The notes under the pieces: model-generated
Told to the model about the DNA's origin: nothing
What the model saw: only the letters and a program-made list of their open reading frames with translations
Database searches by the model: none
Translations under genes and position numbers: made by a program
Assembly: GCF_001039355.2 (NCBI RefSeq)
Contig: NW_019774736.1
Span: 906,542-970,541, forward strand
DNA from: Lingula anatina
Taxonomy: Eukaryota; Brachiopoda; Lingulata; Lingulida; Lingulidae
DNA length: 64,000 nt
Reading direction: 5' to 3'
In this document: piece after piece, positions 1 to 10,599 of the stretch
Position numbering within the stretch: position 1 is the first letter of the stretch
How the letters are laid out: every line of letters starts with the position of its first letter

Positions 1-1
1 A

Positions 2-310
2 GAAGTTGCAGCATGCCTGAATGTGCATCATTCCACTGTCAGCCGTCTGGGAACACGCTTCAGAGACACTGGTAGCATTAGGAACCACCCTCATGCACCA
101 TGTCGCCCAACAAACACCTGTGGAATGTTCTGGATCAGAGTTTTCAGCCATCATGTTCCAGCTCTCGAAAATGTTCGCCAACTGCAAGAAGCACTCCAGG
201 AGGAATGGGATAATATCCCTTAGGCCTCTATTGACAACTTAGTGATGTCCATGTGCCGCTGGTGTACTGCTCTGCACAAATTTAATGGTGTCTGTGAACT
301 CAGGATGTTG
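2..310 (+). pseudogene. Tc1/mariner transposase relic, internally deleted
   Basis: The frame starting at base 2 begins with a Tc1-type helix-turn-helix (EVAACLNVHHSTVSRLGTRF, then RDTGSIRN). It passes directly into the C-terminal Tc1 tail (LQEALQEEWDNIP, a stop codon at about 221, then IDNLVMSMCRWCTALHK). The catalytic DDE/D core that should lie between is absent, so this is a deletion derivative. The left end is cut off by the window edge. The family assignment comes from recalled Tc1 patterns: an HTH ending in RY..TGS, and a tail of the form EEW.NIPQ..I..L..SM.RRC. It cannot be functional as it stands. Confidence 0.72.
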
Positions 311-2518
311 ACCCCCATGGTGTATTTGATGCCCTAACTCTTGGACTATGCATTTAAACTTCCCCTAATGCTCTCAAAGTGATGTCTATTTGTCGAGAAA
401 AATATGGTTATTTTTGGCTATATACTCTAGTTCCATATATGAAAATAAATCCACATATTCTTTCGTGCATATATATTTTTGTTCAGTATATTTTGATGAA
501 TCTGCCACCAGCTGACAGAAGTGTTTTTCTAGCCATCACGTGGAAAAAGAGCACCAGATAAGCAAAGATTATTGTTTGTCCATAATGTGATTTATCAAGC
601 TAAAGGATCATTGCTGAGATGCTTCTTATAGCTGCCCTTTTAAACAATGTTACATGATAAGTTTAAACTACTTGCACTCTTACACAATTAGATTTGACGG
701 ACATTACATTTGAACAGAAGTAAACACACAACAATTACAGCAGCTGCAGTCTGTTAAGTACTATCACTTTCAAGGGCCCAGGTGCCCAAGGGAGATGGTA
801 TCTAGAAATGTGATTTCCTTGGTATTGTTCACCCCAGGGTTAGGGGGCTTTGTCTACTTGCAATAAAAGAAGTCCTTCGTTTAACTAACATATGTGTTAT
901 TATAGTGAGAAGGGTGGATACCTCTTAGTGAGTGGCTGGCTTATGACCACATCAGTTTAGAGCTGGGCAGCATAGCCACAACACATAAAATGCAAAGTTT
1001 GCAGCTAAGTAAAGTGTAATGAGTTTAAGTGATTTTTCAAGTTGGGACACTTATTTAATGGACGTTGCTATGGCAGTGAGACCAGAAATTGAAGAAGACA
1101 CACACACAAGAAGTAACTTGCCAGCTTGCTAGTAAGCCATACAGACTGGTACAGTTGTCCATGCTGCTTAGTAGTTTTACAGCAGAGTTCCATGAAAGGC
1201 TTTAACACATATGCCTTTAACACATCACCATAAAAAATGTCATAACTGGCCACAGTATTGTAAGACAGAGTGCATTCAGATCAGCAGACTAACAGATCCG
1301 AGGATCAAATATGGCAACCCACTAAAAACCTTGCAGCTTAATTCCAGATTAGACACTGAATAGATTCCCTAAGGGGATTAAACAAGCATTCGAGTCGATT
1401 GGCCATACTGGATCCACAGATCTGATGGTCTGCTGTTCTGAATGCCTTCTTAGAGCATGACTTGCTCCCTAACCTTATCTTAGACCCATCTCTTTATAAT
1501 GTTCATTTATGTGCTAAAATGGGGTGTTTAAACTAATTATCATGTACTGGCTTCCTTAGTAGTATCAAAAAGAGAGACCTCCTGTTATTGCAAATGGACC
1601 AAAATTATGTTTTAAGGGATACCTCTTCGTATGAGATCTATATTTCACAATAAAAACATTGTGAACAACTCATAGAAATATATATTCTGTTTTATCACAA
1701 AAACGGCAGTTATAGCTATTATTCTGATATCCGAACTTGTCTGTAGACCACGTGACCTCCAATGATGGCTTTACTCTGTTGCAATCTCTTAGGAGATTAT
1801 AACAAAAAAAAACAAACTTTTTAGAAAAAAACTAGGAACTAACTTTGAATGAAAAATGGATTAATTAACCATTGGTAAATTTGGTAAAATTGTTGTTTAT
1901 TTCAGGTAAAGTCATTTTTTTTTTTTTTTTTTTTTTTTGGCCAAAAGGAAGACTTACTATCCCTTTAAGGACCCATTCAACATACAGAAGGTTATGAACA
2001 CCATGTCTCCAGTTTCAATGCCATGCCTTATCATGTTTGCATTTTTTTACTTAGTTATAAACTGTATATAATTTCAAACAAACCATCATATTTTCGTGAT
2101 GCTTTTCAACAACACTCATTCAATATATGCCATTTGCTCTTCGATAAGCAATTGTATTTTGAATTTTACCAAACATTATTATGATTAAATATTACTAAAA
2201 TGACCTCAACAGTTATGAAATATGCCACTTGGGCTCTATTACAGTATTCGGTCTTATCGGGACATTCTGAGATTATGCAAGAATACGTTTCATTCCCAGA
2301 AGGCATTGCGTTATCACATTTCCACGAGGGAGGTTAGAAACTTTGTTAGAGCGAGTTTTTTGCCGAAAGGCAACGGAGTGAAGTGAGAAAAAAAGATAAA
2401 TCCATGAGATCTTGGCGTTCGTGTGTTCGCGCACGGAACAGTGTGCCTCGTAACTGAAAGGGAGGTGTGTTCGCACACTCCCAATTAACTTCATTCAGGC
2501 ATTGACATTTATGCAGTC
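311..2518. other. Intergenic, no supported gene
   Basis: No reading frame here resembles a known protein, and the open frames are short and AT-rich. The stretch holds a homopolymer T run at 1915-1938 and one copy of a dispersed repeat (see 1640-1975). I see nothing else that I can support. Confidence 0.6.
1640..1975 (+). repeat. Dispersed repeat family, copy 1
   Basis: This stretch aligns by eye with about 23,085-23,430. Shared segments in the same order include CAAACTTTTTAGA, then ACTAACTTTGAAT, ATTAACCA and GGTAAA/GATAAA. Both copies finish with TATCCCTTTAAG after a T-rich run. The copies are well diverged with small indels, which indicates an old interspersed element (SINE- or MITE-like) of unknown class. 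Its exact ends cannot be set from two copies. Confidence 0.55.
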
Positions 2519-2725
2519 ATGCTGAACAGAACAAGAAAATTAACTACCTTTCTACAGACAGACTCTTATTCAGTAGGACGTAGGTGGAGAAAAAGAATGG
2601 CAGATTTAGCTGAAAACTTAATGAAAGGAATGGACGAAATGTTAGCAGCGGTGGAGCCAGAGGAGGACAAACAAGGCCAAGATTCCAGAAAAAAAAGGGC
2701 CTGGATTCTCAGCACCACAAGATAA
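2519..2725 (+). CDS. Small unrecognised open frame beside transposon relics
   Basis: An ATG-initiated frame of 68 codons. It is rich in Lys, Arg and Glu, with an acidic segment near residue 48 (VEPEEDKQGQD) and a basic patch near residue 58. I recognise no domain. It sits about 240 bp before the DUF6729-like relic in the same orientation, so it could be an N-terminal exon of the same element. Chance is also possible because no splice or regulatory evidence supports it. Confidence 0.2.
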   Translation: MLNRTRKLTTFLQTDSYSVGRRWRKRMADLAENLMKGMDEMLAAVEPEEDKQGQDSRKKRAWILSTTR

Positions 2726-2959
2726 ATCCTTGGGACTGATAGCCCAAAAACTTGTTACTGTGGTTTTAAGAAAGAACATTTAATATTTTTCTATTCCAGA
2801 AAATTTATAATATATTTTGGTGCTATTTTATTTCATTTACTTAATATATCTTTAGATTTTAAAATATCTTTTTTGATACCGTAGAAAGTGTAAGGTGATG
2901 CTTATGGATCGCTGCAGTACGTGACCAGCATCTTGAATGGGGCCAATTCATTTACAGTG

Positions 2960-3755
2960 GAAAATAATGTTGGATGGGTGGTCTGGCTATGGGCAGAATA
3001 CTGTATGAAGGGAGAGGGAAGCCCAGACCCTAACATTAAGTGGCTGAAAGAAAACAAAGAATATGAACTTTTCACTCCACCATGACCATACAACAGTGCC
3101 AGTATATAAGAGGGTACTTAAAAAAAAAGATGAACTTCTACACACCACCTAAACCAGTTTCTATTAAGTCATCAACATCACTGCCCTCAATGTATGCCTT
3201 TTTTACGTTGCCTGTGATATTCTGGAGGCTAGTAGGGATCATGAAGGCCAAGATACCATGCCCAAATAAGGACTGCTCTCCTCCACTCAGAAGTTTCTTG
3301 TATAAGCATGGCTTTGGGTCAACAGTGAGGCAGGAGTGTGGGATGCGGAGTTTCTATACCCTTCTGACCAAGAGGCTGGTCTGCTACACATGCAAGAATG
3401 CACATCAACACAGGGGAGGTGATGATGAAACCCATTATTCTTTTCATAGTTATAGCCCTTTGATTATGATGAATTTGTCACCGGCAGTCCCTTTCCAGCT
3501 GTCATCTGTGGAAAAAGAGCTATAGATAAAGACAACCGTAATTTTGTTTGACAGGCTGAACGCTATGTCAATGACCAAGGTGCACAGACTGGTACAGCAC
3601 CAACATGACCAGTGGTACATGGAAAGAAGAGGGATGTACTAGACTCTGCTGTATCAAGGTCATACGGACAGAAACAGCATCCTGTCTTTTGCTAAGAAAG
3701 CCAGGAGCTACATGCCACCTATGGCTCAGACCCTACAACCTTCATCTCTTGTCCC
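2960..3755 (+). pseudogene. DUF6729-like zinc-binding segment of a degraded large transposon
   Basis: Three consecutive pieces read as one decayed protein. The frame at 2969-3085 gives VGWVVWLWAEYCMKG, then GSPDPNIKWLKEN and a stop. The open frame 3082-3525 carries LPVIFWRLVGIMKAKIPCP, a CP..DC pair, and later CYTCK followed by H.H, with a closing LSPAVPFQL. This is the arrangement I recall for DUF6729: an (F/V)FW motif, a CPxC pair, a later Y-x-C-x-x-C, then a phenylalanine-proline close. A segment at about 3554-3755 (MTKVHRLVQHQHDQWYMERR, one stop codon at about 3638, then YMPPMAQTL) continues it after a plausible acceptor. The piece from 2969 is nearly identical to parts of 9510-9550 and 10,258-10,340, so it is a fused copy. 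DUF6729 proteins occur in transposon-like genes of fungi and invertebrates, and their function is unknown. The assignment is from memory. Confidence 0.5.
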
Positions 3756-3769
3756 ACTGTATGTTGAAT

Positions 3770-4320
3770 GTTATGTAAAATGTGTTAAGATTTGGTGGAG
3801 AATGTTAAGTATGCCAGAAAATTATGTTAAGCATGCATATGATATGTTGTTTCAATTAGATTGCTCCGGATGCATAACTTGGGTCACTCATATCAAAAAC
3901 TTATTATTTAAATATGCTGGATTGAACAAAATGTAGGTTTTCCCAAAATTAGTTTGTTTGATCAGAGAATTACAGATTGTTCTATGCAGAAAGGCATGAG
4001 ACTGTAAGTACATGTCATAAGTTATATATTTGTGCCACTTTCAAACCTTTACTTGACCCAGAGAAATATTTCCATTGTATAGATGTGAAAATATTGAATA
4101 GCCTCGACAGGATTTAGATGTTCAAATCATGAAATAAACAATGAGAGTGGTAGATGGAGAGTTGTTGCAATATTAAACAGAGGCTTGTTTAATCTGTGAA
4201 AAAAAAAATTATTATGTTGAAGATGAAAACCACTTTCTACTGACTTGCACAGAGTATGTAGATATAAAAGCTATACATCTGCCATTGGTTTTATAAGATT
4301 ACTAACATCAGATTATAGGC
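3770..4320 (+). pseudogene. Non-LTR retrotransposon 3' end relic (post-RT region)
   Basis: The frame begins with the post-polymerase region typical of invertebrate non-LTR elements (IWWRMLSMPENYVKHAYDML, then a W-V-T-x-x-K-N-L-L-F-K-Y segment). After several frame breaks it ends with a CLIC...VEDENHFLLTC zinc-binding motif (C-x2-C...H...C) at about 4187-4255. The reverse transcriptase itself is missing, as expected for a 5'-truncated insertion. It interrupts the DUF6729-like relic directly upstream. A second relic of the same type lies at 4989-6060. Confidence 0.6.
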
Positions 4321-4470
4321 ATTTTATTTTTAGATTTTTCGACAGATAACTAAGCCCAGATTCCCTCTTGAATTGCATAGCCAAAAAAAAAACTTTGGAA
4401 GGATGAGTCTTGTGTAATTCATAAATCGTTTAAAATGAACGAGAACGACCCACCAGTAAACACTCATAAG

Positions 4471-4988
4471 TTCTCCATCCAAGATGGCAAATGCATTGAA
4501 AGTGGAATACCAGTGAATTGTGGAAAGAGTTAGGGACAACCCTATTTTGAAAAACTTAAATATACCCCTGCCAAACATAAATGCCAAGTCTGTCAGCAGC
4601 TTGCTCTAAATAGAAAAGAAAAAGGCTGATTATTTTTCAACAACAGTGCCTTCAGTGACCAGTCATAGGAGGGTTATATCTGAATCACCAATGCCTGATG
4701 CTGATAACCTTCCACCTTGTTTGCCTCCACCCTCTCGTGAAGAAATCAGTTATCTAGACATTCCTCTTATAACTGGAAAGCATCTCCTCCAGAAAAGGAA
4801 GCTGGACTTAGATGAACCCCAGCCACTGAAAAAGACATCAGTAAAGCAGGCCTCTGCTCGAAGTGGTGAGATGTCTGAGATGGCTGGTGGCCTATCACAA
4901 GCTTCATCTTTGTCACCTGTGCCACCACCATTGCGCCCTAAGAATTCATTAGGTGCACCTGTGTTGTTGGTGGTGCCTGCACAGCAGG
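4471..4988 (+). pseudogene. Transposon module, copy A (Pro-rich conserved segment)
   Basis: This stretch is nearly identical to 8242-8775 and is a diverged relative of 10,780-11,270. It encodes a conserved block (RVRDNPILKNLNIPLPNINA), then after frame breaks PSVTSHRRV, a proline-rich stretch, and TGKHLLQKRKLDLDEPQP. It closes with APVLLVVPAQQ. Similarity to copy B stops abruptly after the CACAGCAG at 4981-4988, where a retrotransposon begins. In-frame stops are present in the first third, so this copy is dead. I know no function for the module. Confidence 0.6.
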
Positions 4989-6060
4989 TTTGCAACAGTA
5001 TTATGGCTGACTATGATTATGTTATTCAGTAACCTCAGAGAAAGAAATAATCAGACTGGGAGAACAAATGGTGGTATATGCATCTTTGTTAAAAAGAAAA
5101 TACGAAAGTATATATTAGAAATAGCAAAACCGTGTATTGATAGCCTGTTTATATTATGTGCTGAAGACTGAACCAAATGGTGTTTATAATCTTGAGCAGT
5201 GTATGATTGAATTATCTGAGAAGTACGACCACCTATTAAACGTAGTGGGGAAAATGTTTACAAAAGTCCTGAATGAAAGGTTAATAAAATGGGCAGCAGA
5301 TACAAGTAAGTTTTGTGAAGAAAAGTGGGTTTAGGAAAGGCTATAGTACAATAGATAATTACTTCTCATTGCAAGCCTTAATACAGAAATATCTTACAAA
5401 ACAGAGGGGGAGATGCTATTGCGTTTTTATCGACTTCGCTAACGAACAAGACGTGGGTGATATAAATACCTTTGTTAGCCAGTTTTTACTAAGGCTGAAG
5501 GACTGCTGGACAAAATTGGGTTGAAAGCATACAAAATAGTCCAAAACTTTGTAAAAACTATGCATTGTTTAAGAGTTTGTTAGAACCTGAAAAATATTTA
5601 TTTGATATAAATATTAGGAAATACAGAGTAGCATTTTCAAGATTCAGGGCTTCAAATCAAAAACTTGCAATAGAAATTGGTAGACATGGAAATTTACAAA
5701 AAATTGATAGGTTGTGTAAATATTGCTTAGACAAAAATAGTTATGAAATTGAAGATGAGAAGCATTTTTTTACTAGTTTGTCCACGTTATGAAGAATTGA
5801 GAGCTCGGTACATTCCTAATATGAATATTAATAATACATCTTCAAATTGTTATATTGCTATGATGAAAACAAAAAATCCTGATGCTCTGAGCAACCTTGC
5901 TAGATTTATTTATCATGGTTTGATTGCTAGAGAAAACTGATACGAAATGTCGAACTGTAACCTTCTGATGTATTTGCTATGGACTGGTGGCCTTTATCAA
6001 TTGAATAAAGTTGATGACTTCAGTGTTCATTCCATACACATGGGTGAAAGTTTTCAGGAT
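4989..6060 (+). mobile_element. Non-LTR retrotransposon relic with deleted RT core
   Basis: Pieces of one element appear in order. First is an endonuclease-like fragment at about 5030-5165 (RTNGGICIFVKKKIRKYILE). Next is the start of the reverse transcriptase at about 5230-5450 (VVGKMFTKVLNERLIKW, frame shift, SGFRKGYSTIDNYFSLQALI, then CYCVFIDFAN). Last is the C-terminal region at about 5450-5940, which includes RLKDCWTKLG and GRHGNLQKIDRLCKYC and ends in EDEKHFF with a shifted VCPRYEELRARY. The RT palm after F-x-D-F is missing, including the YxDD loop: the sequence jumps straight to the tail. It inserted into module copy A. Its 3' boundary is uncertain, and a T run follows at 6099-6121. Confidence 0.6.
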
Positions 6061-6900
6061 TATGCCTGATTTCAGGAATTTCGGTCTTCATTTTGATCTT
6101 TTTTTTTTTTTTTTTTTTTTTAAATGGTTTAAATGAGATGAGAAATTGCAAGCCATGTTTTCAGGATTTTCAGTTTTAACAACTTTCACCTATGCATACA
6201 AATTATTTGCAATGCTCCAGATGTTTTATCCTAAATTCTAAACAGTGTGTGTCTGCTTTGTATTAACACTTTTAACTTTGAGCGCTCACAAGTGTCACAG
6301 AGGACAGAACAATTTTAATGCAATAATTTTGGATGATTGGACTATCATAACCAAAAAGCATTCTGTGTCCAAATTTAGATTGTAAAGATGACAGTGCACA
6401 GATTGAGCTTAAGTATCCAACATACAATGATTGAAACCTTTGATACTTGAACATTGACTCCCACTTGAACACTGACTGCCCAGTAAGCTGATTTAAGGTG
6501 CCTGGAAAGAGGGCTAGTGATGATGGACACTTGTGCATGGAACACCTTACTAGTACATAAACTTTAAGTTGGTGACTTGCTGAAATCAGAACACTGTGAG
6601 CTGTTGATGAAATGTGTTCTTGTGACTTTTATTAAAGTAGCCAAGCAATGACATATACTGGGCTTACTTAAACCCATGAAGCCTTATAGGACAATGGTAC
6701 ACTACCCCAATTTTAGTTCAATGAATCAAGCATTAAAACAGAAAATGAGAATGATGGGCAGTCATTCAGTTTACCAGAAAAATCCAGAAATTCATTTGTG
6801 TCGATTTTTTTTAGCCTTTAATTATTACATATACTATTTATCTGGAAAGGTAAGATGTCATGTTCATGAACTACTGCACATTGTCTTTCAGTCTTTTAGG
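6061..6900. other. No supported gene; poly-T run at 6099-6121
   Basis: I see no recognisable coding segment between the retroelement relic and the helicase segment. A T homopolymer lies at 6099-6121. A short frame ending in a Gly-Lys at about 6850 is followed by a possible splice donor, but it lacks a convincing Walker A motif. Confidence 0.4.
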
Positions 6901-6901
6901 T

Positions 6902-7590
6902 AACAGTTGTCACAACAACAGGAATATCTGCCCTCCTTTTAAAAAAGATTGGTGCCCACACAGTGCATTCAACTTTAGCCTTGGATGATGGGAGACTCAA
7001 CAAAGAAGACTTGGCCACCCGTATTTTGAGGGACCCTCAATAAAGAGACAGTGAAATGAAATCACAAATATGGTCTTATTTAGGATGAGGTGTCCATGTT
7101 ATCTAAGAGGTTGTTTGAGCAATTAGAGTACATCATTCGAGTTGTCAGAGGATCTGAGATTTTATTGGGAGGTGTGCAAGTCATTTTCAGTGGTGATTTT
7201 TATCAACTGCCACCTGTCCCAAATCATGATTATGAGGATTATGGGCATTTTGCTTTCCAGTCAGATATATTTAGCTAAGTCTTACCACATTACGTATTGT
7301 TGACAGATGTCAAACGCCAGGAGGATCCTTCATTTATTGCTGCTATTCAAGAGTCAGCAAGAGGTTCTCTCTCTAAAATATCTGATGACTATCTTTTGGG
7401 ACTCTCTCATACCCTATCAGATAAATCTCCACACCCAAGTTTTCTGTTTGCAACCAAATTCGAGGTGGAGTACCACAATACCAGAGCCCTACAAAGACTA
7501 CCCGGAGATCCAACAATTATAACATCTCAAGATGAGGGCGATGAAGATCAATTAAAGAAAATGCCAGCACCACATGTAAGTTCCTTGAAT
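6902..7590 (+). pseudogene. PIF1-family helicase segment of a transposon
   Basis: The first part (about 6902-7042) reads VTVVTTTGISALLLKKIGAHTVHS, matching the PIF1 motif Ia region (T.TTGI.A....G...HS). After a stop and a probable intron ending TTTATTTAG, the main part starts with DEVSML, the DExx/Walker B motif. It continues with [13 protein letters not shown], the PIF1 hallmark GDF.QLPP. After a single nonsense codon at 7276-7278 the same frame goes on with LLTDVKRQEDPSFIAAI, the usual motif after QLPP, and RALQRLPGD. It ends at a good donor near 7576. I could not find the Walker A exon upstream. PIF1 helicases are 5'-3' DNA helicases and are often carried by large eukaryotic transposons such as Helitrons. 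The stop codons show this copy is inactive. Confidence 0.72.
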
Positions 7591-7699
7591 TTTTAGATTG
7601 TTGTTCTTTGATTAAACATTAAGTTTGATTAAGAGAGGCAAGACAGTTATGCAAGATGAGACCCATGACCAATCTGAGAAGACCATAGAGGAAGAGCTT

Positions 7700-7945
7700 G
7701 GGGCTGAATCAGCTGGGGAGCCTTGGCTGGATCACCTGGGGAGTCTGTGGCTAGATCATCTGGGGCTGCTCAGGTTCCAGAGGGTTCTGATGCCCAGGAC
7801 TCTGACAGTGATTTGGATTATGATACCTCCGATGACGAGGGTTATACAAGATTTGATGAGCAAGAGTTTAATGATAATGCTCTTCTTATAGTCAAATTCA
7901 GACAAGATCTTAATAGTTATCTACAACAGGATTTGTGCAGTATTC
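7700..7945 (+). pseudogene. Acidic linker segment following the helicase relic
   Basis: The frame containing GSDAQDSDSDLDYDTSDDEG (about 7783-7842) is strongly acidic and continues to FDEQEFNDNALL. A comparable acidic exon lies at 11,672-11,815. Acidic low-complexity linkers are common in transposon proteins. I infer that it belongs to the same degraded element as its neighbours, from position only. Confidence 0.35.
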
Positions 7946-8241
7946 ATGGATTTTTTTAACACAGACACTATTTGTATGGTTCTTACTGGATTTAACTGTA
8001 TTATTTTCCTTTTTTGCAAGTTTGACCATTAAGTGCCATGCCATATTTTTGTTTAACATACAGAAGATTGAATATGCATTGACACAAGTTTTCAAGTATG
8101 TTGTGTACTATATAAATGATGGGAGTCTGTAACTACTTTTGTCTTATATATATGTGAATATGATTCATAGAAATTACTTTATCATGAATGGTTTGATGTT
8201 CTCATTTAGAGTCTTTGATTGTCTGATTCATGGATTCGATG

Positions 8242-9111
8242 TTCTCCATCCAAGTTGGCAAATGCATTGAAAGTGGAATACCAGGGAATTGTGGAAAGAG
8301 TTAGAGACAACCCTATTTTGAAAAACTTAAATATACCCCTGCCCAACATAAATGCCAAGTCTGTCAGCAGCTTGCTCTGAATAGAAAAGAAAAAGGCTGA
8401 TTATTTTTTCAACAACAGTGCCTTCAGTGACCAGTCATAGGAGGGTTATATCTGAATCACCAATGCCTGATGCTGACAACCTTCCCCTTGTTTGCCTCCA
8501 CCCTCTCGTGAAGAAATCAGTTATCTAGACATTCCTCTTGTAACTGGAAAGCATCTCCTCCAGAAAAGGAAGCTGGACTTAGATGAACCCCAGCCACTGA
8601 AGCAAACATCAGTGAAGCAGGCCTCCAAACAAAGTGTAAAGATGTTGGAGATGGTTAGTGGACTATCACAAGCTTCACCTAAATGTACATGCATGTAATG
8701 GCAACTGTGCCACCGGCATTGCGCCCCAAGAGTTCATTGGGTGCACCTGTATTGTTGGTGGTGCCTACACAGCAGTCTAAAAAGTCCACAACTTTTACCC
8801 CACAGGCATCCACCATCCAAGGTTTGCCCTTCAGTTTGAAACCACCTTGTGCCATACCTTTACTGCCAGAAAAGTCAGATAAACCCTGTTCTGCATGTAA
8901 GGTACCAAGATGTGGTAGACAGAGGAAATGGTGCGCCCCATCCAAGGATAAAACAGGATACAGCAAGCAGAAACTATTTACTTTTTGTCCAGCATCTGGA
9001 AAACCCACTACTCCTGGATTTGACAAAATGAGGTTTCACAATTTTGAACATTTTGAGGAGGTTGTGGACAAGGAACTAGAGAAAAGGAAAAGCAGTGACA
9101 AATCTAGTTAA
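8242..9111 (+). pseudogene. Transposon module, copy B, with Cys-rich C-terminal part
   Basis: The first 530 bp are nearly identical to copy A (4471-4988). Unlike A, this copy continues uninterrupted through an open frame at 8683-9111. That frame contains APVLLVVPTQQ, then KPCSACKVPRCGRQRKWC, a possible zinc-binding knuckle. It ends with KQKLFTFCPASGKPTTPGF, NFEHFEEVVDKELEKRK and a stop. Copy C shows the same order of motifs (KPCALCKISKCGGKRRRY, then KIFTFCPTS). The Cys-rich part is conserved between diverged copies, which suggests past selection. I do not recognise it as a named domain. Frame breaks upstream make the copy non-functional. Confidence 0.55.
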
Positions 9112-9181
9112 TGTTCCACTCGCAAGAAGAAAAGTGCAAATGGCTGTGTAAAGTCAACACATATGTATCATCTAGTGACAC

Positions 9182-10288
9182 ATGCAGCTAATTCACAATG
9201 TGGAAAGGACTAAGGGTTTCAGTTGTCCACACTGTTGTAAGACATTTTCTCAGAAGGGGCACCTCGAGAGCCACTCAAGGCAGCACCTCTATCCCTTCAT
9301 CCCTATGTACATGTCAGGAGAAGCTATGCTGCAATCCACTCCAAAAGCTAGATCATTCCACCCTGAGTCTGCTTTAGACCAGTTGTGGTTAGACCCAGCC
9401 AGTGCAGAACCCAAAGTCCTCCAGCTAGGCCATGACCAGTGGCGGCTTATGCTAGTCACGACGTTTGAGAAATACCAGGGCAAGTCTAACAAGTGGCTAC
9501 TGGAAAATGATGTTGGATGGGTAGTCTGGCTATTGGCAGAATGCTGTCTGAAGGGAGAGTCCAATGTGCAGATCAGATGGCAGAAGCAGCAGCTGCTGGA
9601 CTTAGTGAAAGACTATCCAGCAGTGAAAATTCTCCTGGAGAGAAAGTTACAGGTAACATATTTACTATTACTTTTTCTAGTTTTTTCCATGTAAATATAC
9701 CCTGTTCCCATTTATAGCTAATGCTACTATGACAGGTTTATCCTTATAAATGATGTATTTATTAATTGTTTTAATTTCAGATTATTCATGTTGTTAGTGC
9801 CTATACTTAGCACACATTAAAAATTAATATATTTATAGAAAGCCAAAGAGATAGAGGAAGCAGAAAGATCACTGAAGACCGTGAAAGAGATGGAGGAAGA
9901 TCCTGGATATATTGAAGATTCCATTCTGTTGATACAAGCAGGTAAAATGATGAACCTTTGCAGATGTATAATGTTGTCTTCACGTGACACAAAGAGTAAA
10001 ATAATGTTGAACTTGAAATTTTAACATTATCCTTATAGGCTGACTTTATTATACCCTGACTGAAATGCATTATACATCAAGTATCCCATATCCAGCACAT
10101 ATCCCATGAGACAGGGACTCAATGTTATATATTTGTTACCTTCAGAGGAAGCATTACAGCAGACCCAGGTATCTACACACACGACCTCTGTAAAGGAGCT
10201 GGAGCTCACTGCAGAGTTCACCCCTGATCCAGAGGCCACCTGCATTGGAAGGGTGGCAGAGGTCGTGGGAGGGAAGCCCAGACCCTAA
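9182..10288 (+). pseudogene. Spliced transposon frame with C2H2 finger (three exons)
   Basis: Three exons join in frame: about 9182-9652, 9839-9941 and 10,146-10,288. The first intron is phase 0 (donor after ...KLQ at 9652, acceptor TTTATAG at 9838). The second is phase 1 (donor GTAAAA at 9942, acceptor ACCTTCAG at 10,145). Exon 1 holds a C2H2 zinc finger (CPHC-x12-H-x3-H at about 9222-9283) and the block VGWVVWLLAECCLKGES. Exon 2 is a charged helix (EIEEAERSLKTVKEMEEDPG). Exon 3 has TSVKELELTAEF. Exon 3 then shifts by one base into GSPDPNIKWLKENEEYG at about 10,265, a segment shared with the DUF6729-like relic at about 3005. This suggests that the finger, the helix and DUF6729 were parts of one protein. 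The frame shift makes it a pseudogene. Confidence 0.55.
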
Positions 10289-10599
10289 CATTAAGTGGCT
10301 AAAGGAAAATGAAGAGTATGGACTTTTTACTCCATCAATACCATATTTTTTTTCAGTTGAATATTTAAAAAAAGTTTAAGATTGTCATCATTTATTGACA
10401 AACATAGTATATTATTGAATTACTATTTAGTTTAACTATGCATTTATATTCTCTTCACCATTTAGGTAAACCTTCTTAGCCCAATGGAATGCAAGAATGG
10501 ACAAACTGAGAGTGGCAGGTGGTCAAGGGCGTAAGTCATCATTCACTGACCTGAGACATATACAACGGCTTAACCACCATGCTGAGGTTTTGTTTGGGA

